Shown here in pieces: positions 1-5,143 of a stretch of DNA of 5,223 nucleotides; position 1 is the first letter of the stretch, and every line of letters starts with the position of its first letter. The stretch covers positions 1-5,223 of the forward strand of contig CAMOUF010000172.1 of assembly GCA_946626395.1 (NCBI GenBank). Reading direction: 5' to 3'. Below the pieces are notes generated by a model that saw only the letters and a program-made list of their open reading frames with translations, made no database searches and was not told where the DNA came from. The translations under genes were made by a program, and so were the position numbers. The DNA is from an uncultured Clostridia bacterium. Lineage in GTDB: Bacteria > Bacillota > Clostridia > Christensenellales > Aristaeellaceae.

Positions 1-1004
1 AACAGCGCCATGGAGCGAATCCACTCCACCTGGATGTTCAGCAGCTGGTTCACCGGGCCGTACATGCGCCCCAGCAGGGACACCATCACCGTGATATCGC
101 CCACCGTCAGGTCCTGGCCGTACTGCATCATCAGAATGCCGCCCACCAGATACAGCAGCATGGGCCCGATGGAGGAAAACACGGAAATGACCATGAAGAA
201 CCACCGGCCCGCCATGCTCTCCTTGATGTTCAGGCGGATCATGCGGCTGTTGGCGGCCTTATAGCGGTCGTACTCATATTGCTCCTTGCCGAACAGCTTC
301 ACCAGCATCTGCCCGCTGACGGACAGGGTTTCATTTAATATGCCGTTGATTTCATCGCTGCATTCCTGGGATTCCCGGGTCAGCTCCCACCGGGTCTTGC
401 CCGCCCGCCGGGAGGGCAGCACGAACAGGGGGATCACCAGCACCCCCAGGGTGGCCAGCATCCAATTGCGCTGATACATCACCGCCAGGGCGGCAATGAG
501 CGTGATCGAGTTGGACAGGATGGAGGTGAAGGTGCCCGTGATCACGGACTGGACGCCGCCGATGTCGCTGGTCATGCGGGTGATGATATCGCCCTGGTTA
601 TTGGTGGTGAAAAAGCGCTGGCTCATTTGCTGCAAATGGGCATACATTTTATTGCGCATATCGAAGGTGATATGCTGGGCGATCCAACTGTTCAGATAAT
701 TCTGCCCAACGCCGATCAGGCTGCTGCCGATGGTCACCGCCAGGGACAGAAGGATCAGCCGGAGCAGAATACCCACCCCCTGCTTTTCGGCCAGGGCGTC
801 CACGATGCGGCCGGTGAGCACATTGGGATACAGCGCCAGCAAGGAAGAAAACGCGATGCAGACCAGGATCAGCAAAAACTGCTTCCAGTAAGGACGCAGA
901 TAAGAAAACACGCGCAAAAGCAGCGCTTTGGTTATCTTGGGCCTGTTCTTCTTTTCTTCCTCCGTCATGAATCCCCGGCCCATGGGCCCGCCCATTCGAT
1001 GCAT
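1..1004 (-). CDS. ABC exporter with fused membrane and ATPase domains, N-terminal part (runs off the window)
   Basis: Only the first 334 residues are present; the 3' part, including the whole ATPase domain, lies beyond position 1. The visible part matches the six-helix membrane domain of type IV (MdlB/MsbA/LmrA-like) exporters. Hydrophobic helices lie near residues 42-62, 82-103, 158-178, 181-199 and 268-292. The conserved cytoplasmic stretch near residues 113-147 contains FDMRNKMYAHL and GDIITRMTSDI, typical of this family. The family exports drugs, lipids or peptides using ATP, usually as homodimers or as heterodimers encoded by adjacent genes; no partner is visible here. The ATG at 1004 was chosen because GAGGAGG sits 5 bases upstream; an in-frame Met at residue 13 is a weaker alternative. 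The N-terminus is rich in Met, Gly and Arg. The substrate cannot be told from sequence. Confidence 0.93.
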   Translation of the reverse strand, partial: MHRMGGPMGRGFMTEEEKKNRPKITKALLLRVFSYLRPYWKQFLLILVCIAFSSLLALYPNVLTGRIVDALAEKQGVGILLRLILLSLAVTIGSSLIGVGQNYLNSWIAQHITFDMRNKMYAHLQQMSQRFFTTNNQGDIITRMTSDIGGVQSVITGTFTSILSNSITLIAALAVMYQRNWMLATLGVLVIPLFVLPSRRAGKTRWELTRESQECSDEINGILNETLSVSGQMLVKLFGKEQYEYDRYKAANSRMIRLNIKESMAGRWFFMVISVFSSIGPMLLYLVGGILMMQYGQDLTVGDITVMVSLLGRMYGPVNQLLNIQVEWIRSMAL

Positions 1005-1007
1005 AGG

Positions 1008-1016
1008 CTCCTCCTC
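1008..1016 (-). promoter_or_regulatory. Ribosome binding site of the ABC exporter
   Basis: On the minus strand this reads GAGGAGGAG. The AGGAGG core lies 5 bases before the ATG at 1004 and decides that start over the internal Met at codon 13. Confidence 0.8.
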
Positions 1017-1050
1017 ATATAGGTTTATAAAAGAAAAATGCAACAAGAAA

Positions 1051-1079
1051 ATTATACCAAAAACAGGTGCGGTCCGCAA
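1051..1079 (-). promoter_or_regulatory. Sigma-A-like promoter of the ABC exporter
   Basis: Read on the minus strand, a perfect TATAAT -10 box (1051-1056) is preceded by TGG, giving an extended -10. A partial -35 box, TTGCGG (1074-1079), lies 17 bases further upstream. The start of transcription is expected near 1044, leaving a leader of about 40 bases. The -35 box overlaps a small palindrome, a possible operator. Confidence 0.7.
1068..1078. repeat. Palindrome overlapping the exporter -35 box
   Basis: TGCGG-T-CCGCA is a perfect inverted repeat with 5-base arms around one central base. It covers five of the six bases of the proposed -35 box of the leftward promoter. A protein bound here would block RNA polymerase, so it is a candidate operator. 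Arms this short also occur by chance in GC-rich DNA. Confidence 0.35.
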
Positions 1080-1182
1080 TGCCGCGCCGGACTTCGCCTG
1101 TGTTTTTTCTGCTTGTAAATACGTTCTTGTTTTCTCCATCCCAGAAAAACCTTTCAATCATTGCGGTTAAGAAAACATGCTC

Positions 1183-1204
1183 ATTTTCTCATGATTTTCT
1201 AATG
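1183..1204. repeat. Tandem 11-bp direct repeat upstream of the rightward operon
   Basis: ATTTTCTCATG (1183-1193) is followed directly by ATTTTCTAATG (1194-1204), identical at 10 of 11 positions. The pair ends about 10 bases before the likely -35 region of the rightward promoter. OmpR/PhoB-family regulators bind head-to-tail sites with a period of about 10-11 bp just upstream of -35, and such a regulator is encoded in this operon, so it is a candidate autoregulatory site. It lies in AT-rich DNA, so chance similarity is possible. Confidence 0.45.
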
Positions 1205-1214
1205 AAAGTACCCC

Positions 1215-1242
1215 TTTTCTTTTCATTTTTCCGTGTTATATT
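1215..1242 (+). promoter_or_regulatory. Probable extended -10 promoter of the DUF4342/sensor operon
   Basis: TATATT (1237-1242) is preceded by TGT, forming an extended -10 element. The -35 region is poor: TTTTCT (1215-1220) at 16-base spacing is the best candidate. A weak -35 with repeats upstream is what an activator-dependent promoter looks like. An overlapping -10 candidate, TATTAT, lies at 1239-1244. Transcription should start near 1249. Confidence 0.5.
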
Positions 1243-1248
1243 ATAGGT

Positions 1249-1262
1249 GTTCCAAGGGGAAC
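1249..1262 (+). other. Hairpin at the predicted 5' end of the operon mRNA
   Basis: GTTCC-AAGG-GGAAC forms a perfect 5-bp stem with a four-base loop, starting at the predicted transcription start. A stem at the extreme 5' end can protect mRNA from 5'-dependent decay. Function is inferred only. Confidence 0.35.
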
Positions 1263-1288
1263 GAAAGAAAAAGACAGGGCCACAGGCC

Positions 1289-1295
1289 AAGGAGG
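1289..1295 (+). promoter_or_regulatory. Ribosome binding site of the DUF4342-type gene
   Basis: AAGGAGG lies 8 bases before the ATG at 1304. It decides that start over an upstream in-frame GTG at 1247, which overlaps the promoter and has no such site. Confidence 0.85.
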
Positions 1296-1303
1296 AAATA
1301 AAG

Positions 1304-1867
1304 ATGGATCATTATGAAATGGTGGAAAAGCTGCGGGCCAAGGCGAACGTTTCCTACGAAGAAGCCAAAGCGGCCCTGGAAGCCAGCAACTGGGACATTC
1401 TGGACGCCCTGGTGCTGCTGGAAAACGAAGGCAAGGTGAACGGCGCTCAGGGTGAATACACCACCCAGCAGAAAGCCCCCGATGCCCAGCAAACCTCCCG
1501 CGCCCAGGTGAAGGCAGACTTCTCAGACGGGCTCAAGAAAATGTGGGAGCTGCTGAAAAAGCTGATCCAGAAGGGCAACAGCAATCAGCTGGTGGTCAGC
1601 CGCCGGAACAAGAACCTGCCCAGCCAGCCCCTGGAAGAACTGTTCGCCATGCCCATCACGGTGATGGCCCTGCTGCTGCTGATCCTGTGGCCCTATCTGC
1701 TCATCGTGCTGGTGGTGCTGTTTGCCAGCCTGTTCCTGGGAGCCCGGTATTCCTTCCGGGGCCCGGACATCAAGAGCAATGTGAACGACTTCATGGGCAA
1801 GGCCCAGGACAAGGCTGCCTCCGCTGTGGAAATCCACATGAACGATCACGAAAACAAAGTGGAATAA
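1304..1867 (+). CDS. UBA-like / DUF4342-type membrane protein
   Basis: A 187-residue protein. Residues 1-45 resemble the three-helix UBA-like fold found at the N-terminus of EF-Ts: the segment VSYEEAKAALEASNWDILDA (16-35) matches the pattern of the DUF4342 family. A polar, Gln- and Ala-rich linker follows (46-70), then an amphipathic helix with KKMWELLKKL (78-87). A strongly hydrophobic stretch at 116-147, broken by Pro130, is either one long membrane helix or a tight hairpin. The C-terminal tail (150-187) is charged and probably cytoplasmic. The family has no established function that I know; the UBA-like fold suggests protein-protein contact. It leads the probable operon, 86 bases before the membrane sensor gene, with a hairpin in the gap. 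The start is fixed by AAGGAGG at 8-base spacing. The family call comes from sequence memory. Confidence 0.88.
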   Translation: MDHYEMVEKLRAKANVSYEEAKAALEASNWDILDALVLLENEGKVNGAQGEYTTQQKAPDAQQTSRAQVKADFSDGLKKMWELLKKLIQKGNSNQLVVSRRNKNLPSQPLEELFAMPITVMALLLLILWPYLLIVLVVLFASLFLGARYSFRGPDIKSNVNDFMGKAQDKAASAVEIHMNDHENKVE

Positions 1868-1884
1868 CCAGGACGCGGGTGCAA

Positions 1885-1913
1885 AAGGCGCGGGAGAATG
1901 CTTTCCGCGCCTT
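1885..1913 (+). terminator. Intercistronic hairpin, possible weak terminator
   Basis: AAGGCGCGG (1885-1893) pairs perfectly with CCGCGCCTT (1905-1913); three more A-U or G-U pairs can extend the stem to about 12 bp with a five-base loop. No T-run follows directly; only TTTT at 1921-1924, seven bases on. It is therefore not a classic intrinsic terminator. It could be an mRNA-stabilising or partial-termination structure that lowers expression of the sensor genes relative to the first gene. Confidence 0.4.
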
Positions 1914-1937
1914 CCTGCGCTTTTCAGCCATCTGACA

Positions 1938-1945
1938 GGAGGAGG
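1938..1945 (+). promoter_or_regulatory. Ribosome binding site of the membrane-anchored binding protein
   Basis: A GGAGGAGG run places AGGAGG 8 bases before the ATG at 1954. A nearer ATG at 1949 is out of frame and meets a stop after two codons, so 1954 is the start. Confidence 0.8.
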
Positions 1946-1953
1946 AGAATGGG

Positions 1954-3198
1954 ATGATTCTTGGTGTTCTGGGTTTTCTGCTGCTTTTATTGATCGGGCT
2001 CAATATCATGGCCGCCCGACGGAATGCGGATTATTCCCTGGCTGTTCACGCAGCGGTCATGGACGGCGCGGCGCTTCTGCTGACAGCGGCGTTTATGTCG
2101 CTGTTTGAAATAACTTGGTACGACAAAGCGCTGAATTTCGGCATCGCCCTGGCGGCGGAAGGCTTCCTGGCCCTGTGGCTGCTGCGCAGGATGAACCGGA
2201 AACGGGCCCTGGCCCTGCTGTTGACTTTCGTGTTGCTTGTTGGGGGACGGGCTGGGACGGGATGGTACGCCGCTTATACAGACAGCATCCGGGTGCCGGA
2301 AAAATTCAACGTGTACACCTATTCCCCTTTCAGAGAAAATTCCCTGGCAAATACCCTGCCGGAGCCCAGCGCCCTCCGGCTGACCGGGGACCCGCCCCGG
2401 ATGGACGGGGCCACGGCGCTGTATCCCGTTTATGCCGCTTTTGCCAAAGCCACCTTTCCCGACGCTTTTTCGGACGGAACCCGGGATGATGGACACCTTT
2501 ATCTGGATTGCAGCACCACTGCCTGGGCCTATCGGAACATCGTGGATGGAAGCGCGGATATCATTTTCGTGGCAGGCCCCAGCGAGGAGCAAAAGCAGTA
2601 CGCCCGGGACAAGGGCGTGGAACTGGTGTACACCCCCATTGGAAAGGAAGCCTTCGTGTTTTTCGTCAACCCGGCAAACCCCATCGACAGCCTCACCGTT
2701 TCCCAGATCCAGGATATTTACAGCGGCAAAACCACCCGTTGGGATCAGCTGGGCGTTCCGGGCCTGGGGGGCATCCGGGCTTTTCAGCGCAGCGAGGGCA
2801 GCGGCAGCCAGACGGCGCTGCTTCGCCTGATGGGCAATACCCCATTGATGGAAGCGCCCAGGGAAAACCAAATGGGCGGGATGCTGGCCATTGTGGAGGC
2901 CACGGCGGATTACAAGAATTTCAAAAACGCCCTGGGCTATTCCTTCCGCTTTTACTGCACTGAGCTGGTGAAGGATTTCGATGTGAAGCTCCTGGCCTTA
3001 AACGGCGTGCCCCCCACCCGGGAAACCATTGAAAACGGAACCTATCCCATGGCCTCGTACTTTTACGCCGTCACCCGCTCCGACGCGGACGAAAACACCA
3101 AAGCGCTGCTGGATTGGATCTGCGGCCCCCAGGGGCAATGGCTGATCGACCAAACGGGCTACACGCCCCTGAGCGGCGGGAAAGGGGAAGAACCATGA
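1954..3198 (+). CDS. Membrane-anchored PstS-like substrate-binding protein, probable sensor subunit
   Basis: A 414-residue protein in two parts. Residues 1-100 contain four hydrophobic helices (about 3-19, 33-52, 60-77, 85-100). Arg and Lys cluster in the 20-23 and 78-84 loops, so by the positive-inside rule the rest of the chain is outside. Residues 115-405 form a periplasmic-binding-protein domain of the PstS type. Its landmarks are DGATALYPVYAAFA (151-164), SADIIFVAGPS (200-210), FVNPANPIDSLTVSQIQDIY (237-256), RSEGSGSQ (279-286) and ALGYSFRFY (326-334). By remembered alignment to E. coli PstS, Arg135 and Ser139 are kept (Arg279, Ser283), Thr141 is Ser285 and Asp56 is Ala207. There is no lipobox or cleavable signal. 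No Pst permease or ATPase gene adjoins it; its stop overlaps the start of the response regulator gene (ATGA). It more likely reports a ligand to the kinase than feeds a transporter. The ligand is unknown; phosphate or another oxyanion is possible. Confidence 0.9.
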   Translation: MILGVLGFLLLLLIGLNIMAARRNADYSLAVHAAVMDGAALLLTAAFMSLFEITWYDKALNFGIALAAEGFLALWLLRRMNRKRALALLLTFVLLVGGRAGTGWYAAYTDSIRVPEKFNVYTYSPFRENSLANTLPEPSALRLTGDPPRMDGATALYPVYAAFAKATFPDAFSDGTRDDGHLYLDCSTTAWAYRNIVDGSADIIFVAGPSEEQKQYARDKGVELVYTPIGKEAFVFFVNPANPIDSLTVSQIQDIYSGKTTRWDQLGVPGLGGIRAFQRSEGSGSQTALLRLMGNTPLMEAPRENQMGGMLAIVEATADYKNFKNALGYSFRFYCTELVKDFDVKLLALNGVPPTRETIENGTYPMASYFYAVTRSDADENTKALLDWICGPQGQWLIDQTGYTPLSGGKGEEP

Positions 3199-3875
3199 CG
3201 AAAATTCTATTGGTGGAAGATGAAGAAAAGCTGGCCCGGTTCGTGGAGCTGGAACTGACCCACGAGGGCTATCAGGTGGACAAGGCCTTTGACGGACGGG
3301 AGGGCCTGGACAAAGCGGAAAAGGGCGGCTATGATCTTTTGCTGCTGGACATTATGCTGCCGGGGCTCAACGGCCTGGAGGTGCTGCGCAGGCTGCGGAA
3401 AACCTCCCAGGTGCCCGTGATCATGCTCACCGCCCGGGACGCGGTGATGGACAAGGTAACGGGCCTGGACATGGGAGCCGACGACTATGTGACCAAGCCC
3501 TTCTCCATTGAAGAGCTGCTGGCCCGCATCCGCGCCGCCCTGCGCAAGCAGACTGCCCAGAAGCAGGAAACCGAGGTGCTCAGCTGCGGCAGCCTCAAGG
3601 TGGACGTTTCCCGCCATCGGGTGACAAGGGACGGAAAGGAAATCGAGCTGACGGGCCGGGAATTTTCCCTGCTGCAATTCTTTATGGAAAACAAAACCAT
3701 CGTTTTGTCCCGGGAACAATTGCTGGAAAAGGTGTGGGGCTTTGATTACCTGGGAGAGACCAATGTGGTGGACGTGTACGTGCGGTATCTCCGGGGCAAG
3801 ATCGACGAGGGCTTCGAGCCCAAGCTGCTCCAGACCGTGCGGGGCGTGGGCTATGTATTGAGGGATGACGCATGA
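3195..3875 (+). CDS. OmpR/PhoB-family response regulator
   Basis: A 226-residue two-domain transcription factor of usual family length. The receiver domain (3-115) has the acidic pair Glu8/Asp9, phosphoacceptor Asp52 in LLLLDIMLPG, Thr79 in MLTA and Lys101 in TKPF, so all catalytic residues are present. The winged-helix DNA-binding domain (127-224) shows ELTGREFSLL (151-160), a recognition-helix region around VVDVYVRYLRGKID (191-204) and the wing TVRGVGYVL (214-222). The kinase encoded next should phosphorylate it, letting it dimerise on direct-repeat DNA. The ATG at 3195 overlaps the preceding stop as ATGA; upstream in-frame starts inside the binding-protein gene give an unrelated leader and are rejected. 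The local ribosome site (AGGGGA, 3183-3188) is modest, so translation probably depends on coupling. The subfamily (PhoB, PhoP, WalR or other) cannot be assigned safely. Confidence 0.96.
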   Translation: MTKILLVEDEEKLARFVELELTHEGYQVDKAFDGREGLDKAEKGGYDLLLLDIMLPGLNGLEVLRRLRKTSQVPVIMLTARDAVMDKVTGLDMGADDYVTKPFSIEELLARIRAALRKQTAQKQETEVLSCGSLKVDVSRHRVTRDGKEIELTGREFSLLQFFMENKTIVLSREQLLEKVWGFDYLGETNVVDVYVRYLRGKIDEGFEPKLLQTVRGVGYVLRDDA

Positions 3876-4978
3876 AGGACGATAAGAGAGCAAAATCCAT
3901 TGCCAAGCGCATCAACGCCTATTGGATGCGTCGCACGGTGCTGCTGCTGGGGCTGGTGGACGCGGTGGTGGCGGTGATGGCTTCCTGCGGCTGGCTGGTG
4001 ATCCAGTACCAGGCCTTTGTGCCCTGCCTGCTGGGGGCAGAAGCGCTGCTGCTGATTTTGCAGTTCCGGGTGGGCAAGGACACCTCCCGCCGCCTGCTGG
4101 AGCCCCTGGAGCGCATGGCCCAGACCGCCATCGAGCTGAGCCAGGCCCGGTTCGACCCGGAAAAGCTCCATCACCTGGAGGACGCCCTGGGCACCGTCAG
4201 CCCCTTGGCCCCCGACGCCCATGTGCTCACAGGCGAACGGGAATTGCAGGGGCTGGAAGAAGCCATCAACGATCTTTTGTCCCGCACCCAGCAAGCGTAT
4301 CAGGAGCAGACCCGCTTCGTGTCCGACGCCTCCCACGAGCTGCGCACCCCCATCGCCGTGATTCAGGGCTACGCCGATATGCTCCAGCGCTGGGGCAAGG
4401 ACGATGAAAAGGTGCTGGACGAGGGCATCACCGCCATTCAAAGCGAATCCGCCCACATGAAAAAGCTGATCGAGCAGCTTTTGTTCCTGGCCCGGGGCGA
4501 CAACGGGCGCAATCAGCTGGTGATGGAGAGCTTTGATCTGTCCCAGATGATGGGCGAAGTGTTCGAGGAATCCCGGATGATCCACCCGGACCGGGCCTGG
4601 CGGCTGGACGCGCCGGAGCCGGTGACGGTGATGGGCGACGCCTCCATGCTCAAGCAGACCGCCCGCATCCTGGCGGACAACGCCGTCAAGTATACCTCCC
4701 CCGGTGCGGTGATTTCCCTGCGGGTGCGCCGGAAGGACGGCAACCCCTGCTTCGAGGTGCAGGACAACGGCATCGGCATCAAGCAGGAGGACCTGGAGCA
4801 CATCTTCGACCGCTTCTTCCGCTCCGACCCCGCCCGCACCCGGGCCACCGGCGGCACCGGATTGGGCTTGAGCATCGCCAAATGGATCGTGGAGCGGCAC
4901 AAGGGCTATTTCGACGTATATTCCCGGGAGGAAATCGGCACCCGCATCGCCGTGGTGCTGCCCCAGCAGGCGGACTGA
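3872..4978 (+). CDS. Sensor histidine kinase with minimal extracellular loop
   Basis: A 368-residue membrane kinase. A basic N-terminus (1-21) precedes two helices, about 22-45 and 50-66, separated by only about four residues, so there is no extracellular sensor domain. A HAMP-like linker follows (about 67-140), apparently interrupted by a non-conserved insert near 93-122. The HisKA domain carries His155 in SHELRTP; Glu156 and Thr159 fit the ExxT phosphatase motif, so kinase and phosphatase activity are both plausible. The ATPase domain has the N box ILADNAVKYT (Asn270), G1 DNGIGI (298-303), F box IFDRFFRSD (311-319) and G2 GGTGLGLS (327-334), all intact. The start overlaps the response regulator stop as ATGA. 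The kinase probably needs a partner to detect its signal; the membrane-anchored binding protein two genes upstream is the obvious candidate. No terminator is visible between its stop and the tRNA promoter. Confidence 0.95.
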   Translation: MKDDKRAKSIAKRINAYWMRRTVLLLGLVDAVVAVMASCGWLVIQYQAFVPCLLGAEALLLILQFRVGKDTSRRLLEPLERMAQTAIELSQARFDPEKLHHLEDALGTVSPLAPDAHVLTGERELQGLEEAINDLLSRTQQAYQEQTRFVSDASHELRTPIAVIQGYADMLQRWGKDDEKVLDEGITAIQSESAHMKKLIEQLLFLARGDNGRNQLVMESFDLSQMMGEVFEESRMIHPDRAWRLDAPEPVTVMGDASMLKQTARILADNAVKYTSPGAVISLRVRRKDGNPCFEVQDNGIGIKQEDLEHIFDRFFRSDPARTRATGGTGLGLSIAKWIVERHKGYFDVYSREEIGTRIAVVLPQQAD

Positions 4979-4996
4979 GAAAAAATAAAAAAGTGC

Positions 4997-5025
4997 TTGA
5001 CAAGCGGATGAATGTTTGCTATAAT
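4997..5025 (+). promoter_or_regulatory. Consensus promoter of the tRNA genes
   Basis: TTGACA (4997-5002) and TATAAT (5020-5025) are both perfect and 17 bases apart, and TGC before the -10 adds an extended element. Transcription should start near 5032. This strength suits stable RNA genes and makes the tRNAs independent of the kinase operon. Confidence 0.92.
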
Positions 5026-5034
5026 CATTCCTGC

Positions 5035-5057
5035 GGTTGAGAGATTGGCCCTCAATC
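5035..5057 (+). other. Hairpin(s) in the tRNA leader
   Basis: Two mutually exclusive stems can form: GGTTGAG (5035-5041) with CTCAATC (5051-5057), including one G-U pair, or GATTG (5043-5047) with CAATC (5053-5057). Both lie in the short leader before the tRNA-Gln. A processing signal for the 5' leader is possible; nothing proves it. Confidence 0.35.
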
Positions 5058-5066
5058 GTAGGCTAA

Positions 5067-5140
5067 TGGGGAATGGTGTAACGGCAGCACCTACGACTCT
5101 GACTCGTATTGTCAAGGTTCAAATCCTTGTTCCCCAGCCA
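5067..5140 (+). tRNA. tRNA-Gln (anticodon CTG)
   Basis: A complete cloverleaf of 74 bases with encoded CCA. The acceptor stem TGGGGAA pairs fully with TTCCCCA. The D stem is GTGT/GCAC with one wobble, and the anticodon stem TACGA/TCGTA holds the loop CTCTGAC. The T arm is CAAGG-TTCAAAT-CCTTG, the discriminator is G, then CCA. The anticodon at 5099-5101 is CTG, which reads CAG (glutamine). CTG is the less common Gln isoacceptor and reads only CAG, in keeping with the G-ending codon preference of these genes; a TTG isoacceptor is presumably elsewhere. Confidence 0.95.
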
Positions 5141-5143
5141 TTT

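Noticed and set aside
10..1170. Several plus-strand open frames across the ABC exporter and its upstream region
   Set aside because: They lie opposite the exporter membrane domain, lack good ribosome sites and encode no recognisable protein.
1278..1288. GGCC-ACA-GGCC hairpin just before the ribosome site as a riboswitch or translational switch
   Set aside because: A 4-bp stem of a self-complementary motif is too weak, and the leader is too short for a known riboswitch.
1247..1303. Upstream GTG start extending the DUF4342-type protein by 19 residues
   Set aside because: It falls at or before the predicted transcription start, has no ribosome site, and the ATG at 1304 has AAGGAGG at ideal spacing.
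1987..2871. Minus-strand open frame of about 294 codons opposite the binding-protein gene
   Set aside because: Antisense shadow caused by codon bias; no domain is recognisable, while the plus-strand protein shows clear PstS-like motifs.
3114..3194. N-terminal extension of the response regulator by 27 residues
   Set aside because: The extension overlaps the binding-protein coding region and is not receiver-like; the domain starts exactly at MTKILLVEDE from 3195.
1954..3198. Calling the binding protein a classical PstS of a Pst phosphate importer
   Set aside because: It lacks a lipoprotein signal, has four membrane helices, an altered pocket residue and no adjacent permease or ATPase genes.
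3851..4900. Long open frame of about 349 codons on the minus strand across the kinase gene
   Set aside because: It mirrors the GC-rich kinase gene, its product is a low-complexity His/Gln/Gly/Ala-rich chain with no known domain, and the plus-strand kinase has every catalytic motif.
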